NCBI GenBank assembly: GCA_034359265.1
Contig: CP136895.1
Span: forward strand, 46,580,001-46,644,000
Direction of reading: 5' to 3'
Source: Canna indica
Taxonomy: Eukaryota > Streptophyta > Magnoliopsida > Zingiberales > Cannaceae
DNA length: 64,000 nt
How positions within the stretch are numbered: position 1 is the stretch's first letter; each line of letters starts with the position of its first letter. A model generated the notes under the pieces. It did not search any database and was not told the origin of the DNA. It saw only the letters and a list, made by a program, of their open reading frames with translations. The translations under genes and the position numbers were made by a program. Below, one piece after another: positions 20,738 through 31,896 of this stretch.

Positions 20738-22306
20738 ATCTCCCCCTTTTTGATGATGACAAACATCCTTAAGAAAATATTACCATTAAGGCATAGAAGG
20801 ATATCAACTAAGGGATTTCTCCCCCTATCAACACGCATATCTATAAGAATAAACTTCCCCTATCTATATGCATGGATTTCCTATATTTTTCTCCCCTTTA
20901 CCTATACTTTTCTCCCCATTTTAACTATACATTTCTCCCCCTTTATACCTAAACTCTTCTCTCCCCCTTTTGACATCAATCAAAAAGGGCAAGAAAGGTC
21001 AATCTAATCAAAGGGATGAAACACAAATATTTTTTCATGAAGTTGAGACTCTAAAGATTATTTTTCATGAAACATGAAAATCTCAACCCAAGGGATGGAA
21101 AACAAGTAATTTGATATAAAACAAAGACATACATGATAAAAGAATGATAGATACAATTCAACACTCAATCATGTATGCACTCAAGTATGTATGTATTCAT
21201 ATGTTTTTTATGACATTTTTAGATTTCATTCAAACTTTCAAAATACCAAGATATGGTCATTTAACTCATGTATTAAGTTTGAAGTGAAACTAATGTCATT
21301 TGATCAAAATATGAACTTAGCACATTTTCATTTGAAATAAGCATGAAAACATGAAGGTGCTAAGTTTCAAGTTTTGCTATCTACTCATGTTTTCTTATAT
21401 TTAGGCATCTAGACATCAAACATGAGAAAATCTATGTCCATGAATCATGTTTGGGCTTAAGATGAAATTTTTAAGTTATTTTGTTGACTTAGGTCAACCT
21501 ACACTTCAAGATTTCAAAAATCACAATTTTAAGTTTATACAAGATCATATTTTTGATGAAAAACTTTTGAAACCAATTTTTGGATGAAAATTTTTGACAC
21601 CAAATATTGAATGGTCATTTGAAATGAACGTATCATGATTGAACTCAAAATGAATTTTCTACGTTCATTTTTCATCCTATATTGATTTTAATGAAAACAC
21701 TAGATATTTCTAGCTATCATTGAAGAATTCAAAATCATTCCTAGAAGTGATTTTACTCAATCAATAGTGTGAATGATATTAGAAACATAATCAAAATGGT
21801 ATACACACACTTTTATTTGAAGTTTCCAAAAAATCAAAGTATTGAAAAAAATTGATATTACAAAAACAAGATACTTTGCATTTTAAAAATCCAACTTCAA
21901 AATCCCATTACAAATTAGATTCTTGACAAAACATTTTGAAATTTTTACTGATAAAACTAAATTTTTCAGAGAATGTGCAGCTTCAACAATCATCTCAAAA
22001 TTACTTTTCTATATTTTTCTAGAAATAACTGAAATTTATACCAAATGTAGGTTGCAATGGTATTTTTGTAATTTTCAGTTATTCTTTAAAACTTGTTCAA
22101 TTTTCATTCAAACTTTCCTGACACCATAATGTGATCATATAAAGAGTATATGTCAAGTTTGAAATGAAAATTATGTCCTTAGACCAAAGTTAGAGGTATC
22201 AAACCTACGGGGTCAAGACGCTACACTCTCTAGAGTCATTTCTAGATCGAGACTAGATGTAGATGAGATGGTGAAATCTCAATCCACGACCCGCTCTGAT
22301 TCCAAA
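20738..22306 (-). mobile_element. Internal region: SIRE 3' non-coding plus short leader
   Basis: 20738-22190 is AT-rich and matches 34257 onward and 47175 onward. It holds diverged direct repeats around TCAAGTTTGAAATGAAA. 22190-22306 matches the gag leader of the element at 49636-49703. The reverse-strand primer site TGGAATCAGAGC (22293-22304) has one mismatch. No CCHC or pol motif is present. Confidence 0.85.
22293..22304 (-). other. Primer binding site (one mismatch)
   Basis: The reverse strand reads TGGAATCAGAGC against canonical TGGTATCAGAGC, two bases inside the 5' LTR end at 22307. Confidence 0.85.
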
Positions 22307-23799
22307 TGTGGGTGAAATGGCAACACTAGAGGGGGGGTGAATTGTGTGTTTACTAATTCAATTAGCCTAAATCCACTTTTAATCGTTTACTTAGATTATT
22401 TAGGCAATATGCAATTTGTCCATTAGATGTGGAAGCTTATAAATGATAAAGCAATTAAGCACAACAATAAATCAATGCAAACACAAAATTTATAGTGGTT
22501 CGGCCCCAATGCCTACTCCACTACCTAAGCACCCCGCTTAGGATTTCCAAACTAGTTTTACCAGATTAATTTACGTTTCCCTTACACACGAGGACTTTTC
22601 ACCGGAAAGTCGTTGCTGTCCAACCGAAGGCACTTCCACACCCAGAAGTATCTGCCTTCTTATCGAGAGCACTCTTCCACCTCAACCCAAAGGGACAACT
22701 AAACTAATTCTAGTAAACACTAAGTTTACACAAGTGACTTTAATCCTTTTCACCAAGGATACCAGTTCCACACAACATACCTAACATAAGGTCTTCACAG
22801 ACTCAAATAAAAAATAGTTCAAATTAATAGATAAAATACAATCAAAAGAGCTACAATATAAAACAAGATTAAAAGCACTTTTTAATCCTTCAAAAACCTC
22901 CAACTCACCAAGTAGTAGAGATTGGGTTGAAGCCCGAGTTGAGGAGCAGACGACGCTTGAAGAAGAACTCAACAAAGGAATGGAGCGCGCTGCGATTACT
23001 CCTTAAAAGGCTTTAAATCTCCCATAGAATGCTCAATGATAATTGTTAGAGAGGGAGAAGAAGATTAAATAAAGTATATGAGGGTATATTTATACCCTGC
23101 TGAAGAAACGGCTACACAACGGATAGAAAACTATCCGTTGCAGACCACCGGTCGATTGGTCGATCGACCGACTGATCAACCGCTCACATCGACAGCCGCT
23201 TTCTGTCTGTGGTCGGTCGACCGATGGGTCAACTGCCCAGACACGACTGTTTATTCCCTCAATCCGGTTGACCCATCGGTCGACCGATGCAAGGAAGCCA
23301 AGATCGCGCGCCGCATAATTTTTTACTCCGATCGATCGATCGGTCGACCACTAGGGCTAGTGCCCATTTTAGGCCTCTGTCGATCGACCGACTGGTCGAT
23401 CGAAGTGCCCACTACCTGTCTTCGATAGTGTTCAGTCGATCGAAAAGGCTACTGGCCTTTTTCTTACCCTGTTTTTAGCCAGGTTTTCTTTCGCGCTTTG
23501 TTTCCGGGTTTTGGCTTTTAACGAGCATCATCTTAGAGGGCTTTCATGTGATCTTTGAGCCCATCCAATGCGACTTCTGTGCACTCGTCGATCTTCGAGA
23601 AGTTTCCACGATGAACCCGAGCGCGACGATCAATGTCCTTCCGATTTATCGATTTCTCGAATTTTTTTGATGGAGGACATCGAACGCTACTGATATGGAA
23701 CCTGAAGATATTCTCAATGAAATCATTAGTCCCATGTTTGTTATCATCAAAACCATCAAAACCGAGATTAAGACTAAGGTTGAAAACCTAAAGCCAACA
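22307..23799 (-). mobile_element. 5' LTR of the non-autonomous SIRE derivative
   Basis: It closely matches the partner LTR across its length. It has a TATA box (reverse of GGTATATTTATACC near 23083-23096) and a GTCGACC palindrome array at 23145-23445. It ends at 23799 next to the second GGGTG. Confidence 0.9.
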
Positions 23800-23804
23800 G
23801 GGTG
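23800..23804. repeat. Target-site duplication GGGTG (right copy)
   Basis: It matches 19252-19256 exactly. Confidence 0.9.
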
Positions 23805-25118
23805 ACCTTAGGACACATGATGGTGAGGTTTTGTGAACTTTCGGTAGTTAATTTTTCCTCTTGAAATGTGGTGCAAGTTGCTAAAATTTTTATGCCAAAA
23901 TTTTCAGCACTAGATAACTAGTTGAGAGTATGATTTTGGGTATACTGAAGTTCCATGTTAATGAAGTTACCCTTGAGTCATGTAAACCAAGACTTTGATG
24001 TCCAACTATATAAATGTTTTGGTGTCGTGTGACTGAAGATTTCTGCGCGAGATGCTAAAAATTTCAGCTTGATATATGTATCTCTACACTGAAAATATCC
24101 AGGTTTATGGGGAATTCTAAAATTTACAAGTTAGTTTAGGGACCATACTTGAGGGTCCAAGAGTTTCTGGTTTCTTGGACGTGTTTTGGGGGTCGAACCG
24201 ATAGGTGGTGATACAGATCATCATGCTAAAAATTTTGGCGTTGGGCTGAAATTTTTGTGAGCACAGAAATCTGCCATACATCACCAATACTGATGAGACA
24301 TTGATCTAAACTTATATTGTTCTAGAGGTGAGGTGGTGTGGTGGGCAGCCGAGGGCTTGGAGCCAAGAAGCGGCCCCGTTGGGTGTGCCTACGCACGCAC
24401 CTGGAGTACTTGATTGAAACCGCACCCACCCGAGTAGCCTTGCTTGTGAAATCGCTTTCATAATGTGTAGGGCATGGTGAAACCTAGATATCTTGTAGCC
24501 GAGCAGTTGGATAGTTGGTCGCTGAAAAGTCAGACCAAGAGCGGGTTTAGTCCAACCGAGAAAATGAAACTTGGTTGTTGATTTTACTAACCCGTCAAAT
24601 TTGGATTGTGGTTGGTTGTCACGAGGTAGGGTGGCTTGTGAGTAGCCCTAGGACTTTGGAGATTTGCCTACCATTAAGGCAGTCCCAAATTTGTTGATGG
24701 TGCGAATCCAAAGTTTTTTATTCTTGTGGTGTGTTGGTGAATTCTTAAGGATTCTATTGTATCGACTTAGGTGGTGAATGTGTGGGTGGCGTTGTGCAAC
24801 CTAGGGATCCTAAGGGCCGATTCTTAAAGACATGCAACCCTAGGGATCCTAGGGGCTATTAGGTGGTGGATTATTCTTGTGGATGAATTCCCTCAAACAT
24901 GCGGTCCTATAAAATGTTTTTGATTGAGTTTGGGAGGACAAATCAATCCTTATTTTTTTATCGCGGAAGGCGACCCTAAAATGGAGGGTACACCCTAGTT
25001 GTTGCTCCTAAGTTAATGGGTTTCTGTTGGGGTGTTTGGGGACTTTTGATGGCCCAAAGTCCCTTAGATAGTGCCACTTGACACATGATGAGGTTTGGCC
25101 TAAACTTACCCACCGACA
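23805..25118. other. Unassigned retroelement-like non-coding DNA
   Basis: About 1.3 kb with no coding motif. The style (phrases such as GAAATTTTCAGC and GGGACCATACTTGAGG) resembles long gypsy untranslated or intronic sequence, but no terminus or protein domain allows a family call. Confidence 0.4.
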
Positions 25119-25453
25119 AGTGTATGGTGAAATGCCACACCCACAAATGTGTGGCCTAATTTTCAAATTATGTTGCTAAACCTGTATATTGGTAGGTGAC
25201 ATGTGTGTGAGAGGTGTGCATGGATGTTTTGGTTAATTTTAGGGGTCGGAGACCCTACGATTATGTGGTTGTGAGGATAAAGACTAGAACTGTGCAATCT
25301 ATTCAAAATTTGTTGTTGACATATTTTGAGACATGGTTCAGGGATCGAGTGTTATCCTATTGGTGAGAATTCATTGTTGACAACCCCGATACCAAATTTC
25401 ATCAAATTATATGCTGGGGCTGAAGGGTTTATAAATTATCTAATAGGGCATAT
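25119..25453. repeat. Repeat block W, copy 1 (truncated)
   Basis: It begins GAAATGCCACACCCACA and is nearly the same as 26763-27110 and 31897-32240. The start contains a near-palindrome (CACACCCACAAATGTGTGG). It breaks off at 25453, where family B LTR sequence starts. Confidence 0.85.
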
Positions 25454-26078
25454 CATCCCTATCGGACAGGGAATTAATTAGAGGCAAACAAGAATTTCAA
25501 ATTCTGGGGCAAGTTCAAACTTGAACTCCTATGAGATTATTTAGGGGGTGTTCCTTGAAGGAAATAATTCAAAATTAATTCAGAATTAATCTGAAATTAA
25601 TCTCAATATCATAGCTCCTCCCCCAAGCTCTAGCTGCACCACCTATTTCCACCTCTAACCTGTCCGCAAGAATGGAGAAGCTCCGCCGAAAATTGATGTC
25701 GGGTTAAATCTTTGGAGGAGTCCAAAAATCTCAACAAGGTACTCTCTTCTTGTGTGAATTATTTTCGAGGTTTCTCGTCATCTTTGTCCCCTTGCTCGTT
25801 GCCCGGTTCTTGGTGGAAGGGCCCGACCCTTGTTTGGTGCAAGCCGGAGTCTGAGAAACTTGTCCATTGAGCCACGACGAGCCTGAGAAGTCGCTGCCCC
25901 TTTTGTTACGAGGCACTTGGTGTGGACTATCGTTGGAGGATGTGCACGTGTGCTCTCAAATTCGGGATCGGAGAAGTCCCTTTGCCCTCCTGCATCTTGA
26001 GGTAGATCACTATTTTCGAGATGCTTTTGATTTTTTAAATTGCTATTTTCTACTTTGTTTCCTCTCTGCATCCCAACA
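25454..26078 (+). mobile_element. Family B LTR, 3' half (copy in composite 1)
   Basis: It matches 30517-31213 and the end of 12066-14085 (GGAGGATGTGCACGTGTGC, then AATTGCTATTTTCTACTTTG, ending CCAACA at 26078). No primer site follows; Tat-type gag sequence starts directly instead. Confidence 0.8.
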
Positions 26079-26762
26079 TTCTCCTCATCTCGGATCTACT
26101 CCAAAACTAAGGATGCCCTCCACTACATCAAGCAAGCACAACATGAGCCCTTAAGGGATTACCTACAGAGATTCTGAGCCACGTCCGCGAAGATCCCGAA
26201 TCTCGACCCACGAGTCGAGTTTTTTTCTATCAAACACGAGCTGAAGAACGGACACTTCGCAGACTAAATCACACTATCAAGGCTGAAGGACATGGTCGAG
26301 TTCCATGAGAAGGCTGCAAGTTACATAGAAATGGAGGATCTCTATGAGGCCAAGAAATTTGATAGGCAGAATATTAAAGATACCGCCGAAGGCAAGAAAT
26401 CCAACAAAACCGATAAGAAGGGCTAGGATCAAAATCACAGTAAGCGGGATATATGATAGAAGGGCAAGGTCTCCACCCTGCCCTGACGCCTGGTACAAAA
26501 AGTACACTCCATTCAACACAAAGAAGGAAACCATCCTTCGTGAGATCTACGACTTGAAACTCCTCAACCGCCCCATCAATACCGGGAAACATAAACTGCC
26601 ACCCAACGTCGACATTAGAAAAAAGTGTGCTTTCCATGATACGTATGGGAATACCATGAAAGACTATATGGTACTTGGAGAGCAGCTCGAGGACTTGGTC
26701 CGTGTAGGACGCCTCGAACGATACATCAATCGCGGAGGAGAGCGTGGTCTGACAAGTAGCTG
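26079..26762 (+). pseudogene. Ty3-gypsy Tat-type gag relic, copy 1
   Basis: Readings in several frames give IQRF, EIPNLDPRVEFFSIKHGLK, LKDMVEFHEKAASYIEMEDL, EAKKFDRQNIKDTAEG, then KYTPFNTKKETILREIYDL, NTGKHKLPPNVD, KKCAFHDTYGNT and LEDLVRVGRLERYI. The YTPxN...IL..I, CxFHxxxGH-type and LIxxGxL order is that of Tat-lineage gag (family knowledge). Here the GH of the knuckle reads GN. Stops and frameshifts are frequent. It ends at a stop (26761-26763) where block W begins. Confidence 0.82.
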
Positions 26763-27581
26763 AAATGCCACACCCACATATGTGTGGCCTAATTTTCAAA
26801 TTATGTTGCTAAACCTGTATATTGGTAGGAGACATGTGTGTGAGAGGTCTGCATGGATGTTTTGATTAATTTTAGGGGTCAGAGACCCTTTGATTATGTG
26901 GTTGTGAGGATAAAGACTAGAACTGTGCAATTTGTTCAAAATTCATTGTTGACATATTTTGAGACATGGTTCAAGGATCGAGTGTTATCTGATTGGTGAG
27001 AAATTTTGGGGACTGTTAGTAGGTTGTATGTACAACCCCGATACCAAATTTCATCAAATTATATGCTAGGGTTGAGGGGTTTATCAATTTTCTAATAGGG
27101 CATATCGAATCTGCCATCTCTGCACTATGCAGTTTTTATATTTTGTGGTGAGTTTGACGCATCATGTGAAGGACAAGTCGCCGCCCTATGACAATGTAAC
27201 TTTGAGGGAAGCTTGTATGATATGTGTACCAGAAAATGAATCAAGTTTAAGATAAATCAGCAAGAATACTAGGGAGATATGAGTTTAGCAAAATGGCTTG
27301 ATAATTGCGAAAGCTGCAGGTGATTGTAGAAATTTCTGAACTGACAAGTTTGTCACATTGTTTCATGATCGATTCATTGCCCAAATGACCTGAAACTTCG
27401 AGGACAGTTGGTATGACATATGAACATGCTTAGCGTGTGATTTCTATAGCCTTGGCACTAGTTGGAGGGTCTTTCCCAACTGAGTATTTAGGGCACTGAG
27501 ACTAGAGAGTCTTCCTAGCTAAGTGAGCCCGAGGTGTTGAGTTCACTAGGGTGGCCTTTTTGTATTTTTCTTCTCTTTCAG
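26763..27581. repeat. Repeat block W, copy 2, continuing to an intron-like end
   Basis: 26763-27110 repeats block W; 27110-27440 continues the homology with 32240-32582. The end (27560-27581) is a pyrimidine tract followed by CAG, fitting a splice acceptor for the exon that starts at 27582. Confidence 0.75.
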
Positions 27582-28105
27582 GAGAAGGGAACTGAAAAGG
27601 GGTTATGGGTGTCTTTAAGCAGTATTCCTGGGGGGAAACTTTTTAGTCTGTACAAAAGTTTTTATAAGAACTTTAAGACCCATTTCTTCAGGGTTAGGTC
27701 GTGGGAGGACCTTTGGCAATTCTTCTTAGAAAAGCCCATACAGACGGAGAAGTTCCCTTTGTCTTGGATGTCGAAGCCTCAGGCGATTTTGTATTTTGAG
27801 GAAGAGGGTATCTCGCCTAAGGACAGGGATATAATCAAACTCCTGGAGCGGAACTGCTCTCCTATTCCTTTTTCTCCGAAGGAAATATTACAACTGAGCC
27901 ATGATAGGTCCTTGGTTCTGAAGTATATAGGTGAGTGTGAAGTGAAGGACGTCGTTGCCTTGTTTATTCAGGGTATGTTGATCTGGATGTTCTCGATATG
28001 CTGGTGAGATGTATTCACTACTGGAGGTACCAAGCATTAGTACTCAGACATCAAAGATGCGGAGAAGCTCTTCGAACGGCAAGGGGATGAACTCGCTGGT
28101 CGATA
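27582..28105 (+). pseudogene. Spliced fragment of a gypsy-type transposon-associated gene
   Basis: Exon 1 (27582-27972) encodes EKGLWVSLSSIPGGKLFSLY, KSFYKNFKTHFFRVRSWEDL and FPLSWMSKP. This resembles the N-terminal domain of plant putative gypsy-type transposon proteins (pattern WVSL-S.pG..L..Y..SYK.FK..F..V...FPLyW...P, from family memory). A 75-bp intron (27973-28047, GTATGT...ACTCAG) joins in frame to DIKDAEKLFERQGDELAGR and a stop. It lies downstream of a pyrimidine-rich acceptor. It may be a piece of a larger gene; promoter and first exon were not found. Confidence 0.55.
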
Positions 28106-28462
28106 GTTTGCTGAAGGCAATGAGGGCTACGGGATCTCGAACTCTAGGAGTTTCAAGGTCTCGAGTTTCGGAGATGGCTAGGTCACCTATGCCTTTAGAT
28201 TCTCCAACTCCCCCTGATTTACCTTTGAGGCATCGAAAAATGGCTATACGTACCAGTGAAAATTTGCCTCATCAGGCGACCACATGTCCGGTGGGTGATA
28301 AGTCTATATCCTCGTAGGCAGCCGAGTATGACCCCACACGAGGGCAAACGTATCTGTTTTAGCGATTAGGCAGACTTTCCTGAGGGGATGGAAGCCTGTG
28401 AGTTTACCCAGTTTCAAATATCGGACATGATGAGCTGGCCGAGGGAGTGTACGTCGAGGGAA
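28106..28462. other. No feature recognised
   Basis: The stretch between the spliced ORF and the family B LTR fragment. A serine-rich frame runs to about 28317, which could be continued coding sequence of the same gene with a frame change. No domain seen. Confidence 0.3.
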
Positions 28463-28700
28463 TCTAAGGCTTGGTATCGGGAGAGAAGATAATGTCCTAT
28501 GTGCTCCTGCAAGAGTCGACTCGGGCATCTTTGGCTAGCATAGATATGAAAGTCGGAAAAGGGTTTATGACATTTCATGTTTGAGACGACAAATTGAGAG
28601 GGTGGTATACATATGAACCGGTATTAGGCTTTGATACGACTTTCGTATCCTAGCCAAGTTCGGGACAATGTAACCAAAGGATTTAATTGCATGGTAACTA
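28463..28700 (+). mobile_element. Family B LTR fragment (left part, interrupted)
   Basis: It matches 12650-12882 (AGATAATGTCC, ACTCGGGCATCT, CGACAATGTAACC-type blocks). It is cut at 28700 by a SIRE-type LTR; the family B LTR resumes at 30158 after a loss of roughly 370 bases. Confidence 0.75.
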
Positions 28701-30157
28701 TGTTGGCTTAAGGGTTTTTCTCAAGCCTCGATCTTTATTTTGATGATAACAAACAAGTATTTAATCTATGTGTGAAATTTTGAATTCAGGTTGAGGTTAC
28801 GATAAGCATGCGAAGTTTGTTCAAACGAAACGAAAGAAAAAACCGTCGAAGAAAACGTCAAAGAAAGGCTCGGGTTTAGATCAAGTAGAAATCATGTAAT
28901 ATGCCCTTAGGTTAATTTTATCCCAAGCCAAATTGTAAAGTTATCCAAGTTGAAACTTGGTAACTAAACCCATAAAAAAGCATGTAAAAAAATTCTAAGT
29001 AAAAATCAGCCTTAGCCTGAGTTCGGTTGACCGAACAAGGCAGAATTTTGGCAATAGCCTATTCGGTCGACCGGTCGGTCGATCGAATGATGCCAAAAAA
29101 ATGGCAGTAGCCATTCGATCGACCTATCGATCGACCGAAGTTGGTGAAGAAATTGCAGAAGGCTACATTGGTCGATCGGTCGGTCGACCGATCGAAGCCA
29201 AAATTTGGCAGAAGGTGCATCGGTCGACCGATCAATCGACCGAATTGCTAATCAAAGATCGCGCATCTAGGCTTCACTGCATCGGTCGATCGATCAGTCG
29301 ACCAGATTAAAAAACACAAGTTGCGCCTCTAGCTTCATTACATCGGTCGACCGATTTGGTCGACTAAATCTAGGATTGAGGAAGCTATGACTCATTCGGT
29401 CAACCCATCGGTCGACCGAACAATGCAAAAATTACACAGAAAGCCAGCGGTCGCTAGGCGGTCAATCGGTCGATCGATCGACGATCGATCGACAAGCGTC
29501 CGAACGGCTGTAACGGCTAGTTTATTTCCCGTTGAATAGCCCGCTCAGTTGAGGGTTATAAATAATCCTCACCTAACTCATTTAATCCTCTTTGGAGATA
29601 TTATTGAGTATTTTTTTAAACTGATTTAAGCCTTCGAAGAGATCGATTGTTGCGTGCTCTGTTCTTTCGTCAACGTTCTTCTTCAAGTGCCCACTGCTCC
29701 TCAACTCTGCTACGAATCAAGCTCATTTACTGGCAAGTTGAAGGCTTGAAGGCTTGGAAAAAGAGCATTGGTTCCTCTCTCAAATTCCTAGCTCTTTTTC
29801 ATTGTATTTGAAGTTATTTTAAAAATTTGTTTTCACCTGTAATAGCTTGCTAGGTGTGGTTGAGAAACACTTAGGGTTAGACTTTGTAGATTTGTGTTTT
29901 GCCTAGGTGAATAGGTTTGAGGAGTTCTCAAAGAGGTGAGAATTGTGTCCTCAATTGTATTCAAAGGTAAACACGAGTTCTACAAAGTAGTTTGTTAGAA
30001 ATCCTTGGTAAGGAGCCAAGGTAGTGGAGTAGGCGGTTGGCCGAACCACTATAAATACGTGTGTTAGTATTGTCAGTTGTTTGTGCTTATTGCTTTATAA
30101 TTATTGCTTCCTCTTGCTATAAATATCGTACTTAGCATAACTAATCAAGAAATGATT
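28701..30157 (+). mobile_element. SIRE-type LTR (variant A'), 3' end truncated
   Basis: It starts TGTTGGCTTAAGG at 28701 and aligns with family A LTRs. It lacks their last about 75 bases, ending inside ...AATCAAGAAATGATTAAG. A TATA box (GTTATAAATAAT near 29556) and the largest palindrome array in the window (29020-29495) are present. It is inserted in a family B LTR with a flanking deletion. Confidence 0.85.
29020..29495. repeat. Minisatellite of paired palindromes in LTR U3 (about nine units)
   Basis: Units begin near 29020, 29061, 29113, 29167, 29218, 29280, 29341, 29394 and 29461, a period of 50-67 bases. Nearly every unit carries two copies of a palindromic core (GGTCGACC, CGATCGACC or CGGTCGATCG). 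Several end in a second inverted repeat such as GCCAAAATTTGGC. The array ends about 60 bases before the TATA box. Confidence 0.85.
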
Positions 30158-31213
30158 AAGTACTCGAGGAAGGAGTTCCTTGGAACCCTAATTTATAGAG
30201 AATGACACGCGATAAGTCTAAACCAACTCCACGTCCAGTTCAAGTGTTGAACCAAACCAAACCCATGGTTCAGTTCAAGGAGAGAACCCGGCCATGGTTC
30301 AAGGTGGGTTGGCTCTTACAAGGTGGGAAACATTAATTCTATTTTTGAATAGAATTTCTTCTACGAATTTTAAATCGAATCATGGGAAACGAAGGTTGGT
30401 CTCCCATGAGGTGGGTCTCCCATGCGCCTAACCTCCCTATTAAATAGGGAGATTAGTTTAGACTCCCTGTTTGATAGCGAGATGAATTTAATTTATCCCT
30501 ACTAGATAGGGAATGAATTATATCATCCCTACAGGATAGGGAATTAATTAGAGGCAAACAAGAATTTCAAATTCTGGGGCGAGTTCAAATTTGAACTCCT
30601 ATGAGATTATTTAGGGGGGTGTTACTTGAAGGAATTAATTCAAAATTAATTCAGAACTAATCTGAAATTAATCTCAATATCATATCTCCTCCTCCAACCT
30701 CTAGTTGCACCACCTATTTCCACCTGTAACCCGGCCGCAAGCTCGGATAAGCTCCGTTTAATTATTCCCTCGCCGAAAACTGCTGCCGTGTTGAATCTTT
30801 GGAGGAGTCCAAAAATCTCAACAAGGTACTCTCCTCTTGTGTGGATTCTTTTTGAGGTTTCTCGTCCTCTTTATCCCCTTGCTCATTGCCCGGTTCTTGG
30901 TGGAAGGGCACGACCCTTGTTTGGTGCAAGCCGGAGTTTCATAAACTTGTACATTGAGCCACGACGAGACTGAGAAGTCGTTGCCCCTTTTGTTACGAGG
31001 CACTTGGTGTTGACTATCGTTGGAGGATGTGCACGTGTGCATCTCAGATTTAGGATCGGAGAAGTCCCTTTGCCCTGCGTCTTCAGGTAGAAATTCTGCT
31101 CCTTCATCTCATGTTGAATTCTTTAATATAGCTAAAGTAGAACACTATTTTCGAGATGCTTTTGATTTTTTAAATTGCTATTTTCTGCTTTGTTTCCTCT
31201 CTGCATTCCAACA
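30158..31213 (+). mobile_element. Family B LTR, right part (copy in composite 2)
   Basis: It resumes with ACTCGAGGAAGGAGTTCCT, matching 13250 onward, and ends CCAACA at 31213. Like copy 1 it runs straight into Tat-type gag without a primer site. Confidence 0.82.
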
Positions 31214-31896
31214 TTCTCCTTATCTCGGATCTACTCCAAAACTGAGGATGCCCTCCACTAGATCAAGCAAGCGCAACATGAGCCCTTAAGGGATTACATA
31301 CAAAGATTCCGAGCCATGTCCGCGGAGATCCCGAATCTCGACCCACGAGTCGAGTTAATTTCTATCAAACACGGGCTGAAGGACAGACACTTCGCAGACT
31401 AAATCACCCTAGCAAGGCTGAAGGACATGGTCGAGTTCCATGAGAAGGCTGCAAGTTACATAGAATGGAGGATCTCGGTGAGGCCAAGAAATTCGATAGG
31501 CATAATATTAAAGATACCGCCGAAGACAAGAAATCCAACAAAACCGATAAGAAGGGCTAGGATCAAAATCACAGTAAGCGGGATAAACGATAGAAGGGCA
31601 AGGTCGCCACCCTGCCCTTCGCCTGGTACAAAAAGTACACTCCATTCAACACAAAGAAGAAAACCATCCTTCGTCAGATCCACGACTTGAAACTCCTCAA
31701 GCGCCCCATCAATACCGGGAAACATAAACTGCCACCCAACGTCGACATGAGCAAAAAGTGTGCTTTCCATGATACCTATGGGCATACCATGAAAGAATAT
31801 TTAGTGCTTGGAGAGCAGATCGAGGACTTGGTCCGTGTAGGATGCCTCGATCGGTACATCAATCGCGGAGGAGAGCATGGTCTGACAAGGAGCTGA
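31214..31896 (+). pseudogene. Ty3-gypsy Tat-type gag relic, copy 2
   Basis: Same product and same break structure as 26079-26762: LRDYIQRFRAMSAEIPNL, ISIKHGLKDRHFAD, LKDMVEFHEKAASYIE, DLKLLKRPINTGKHKLPPN, then KKCAFHDTYGHTMKEY and QIEDLVRVGCLDRYI. Here the C...H...GH knuckle residues are kept, unlike copy 1. A one-base difference near 31470 (ATAGAATGG against ATAGAAATGG) shifts the frame relative to copy 1. Confidence 0.82.

Larger units (their letters stand above)
19257..23799 (-). mobile_element. Complete non-autonomous SIRE derivative (4.5 kb, no gag-pol)
   Basis: Two full LTRs (19257-20737, 1481 bp; 22307-23799, 1493 bp) enclose only 1569 bp and are bracketed by the 5-bp duplication GGGTG. 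The inside has a primer site and about 110 bases of leader, including the first codons of gag (MTLESVAS then stop). It then jumps to the AT-rich SIRE 3' non-coding region and polypurine tract. It therefore keeps every cis signal for replication and lacks every protein, and could move only with help from a full SIRE element. Confidence 0.92.

Noticed and set aside
20500..20760. Minus ORF of 84 codons with hydrophobic stretch
   Set aside because: Falls in the LTR U3 start and recurs in other LTR copies only in part.
26344..26799. Overlapping ORFs of about 140 codons on both strands
   Set aside because: Only one frame at a time matches Tat gag; the rest, including the minus ORF, are shadows. 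The second copy at 31456-31896 shows the same.
29061..29495. Regular repeat array that could suggest CRISPR
   Set aside because: Units are variable, palindromic and lack unique spacers. The array is part of a plant retrotransposon LTR found at eight places.
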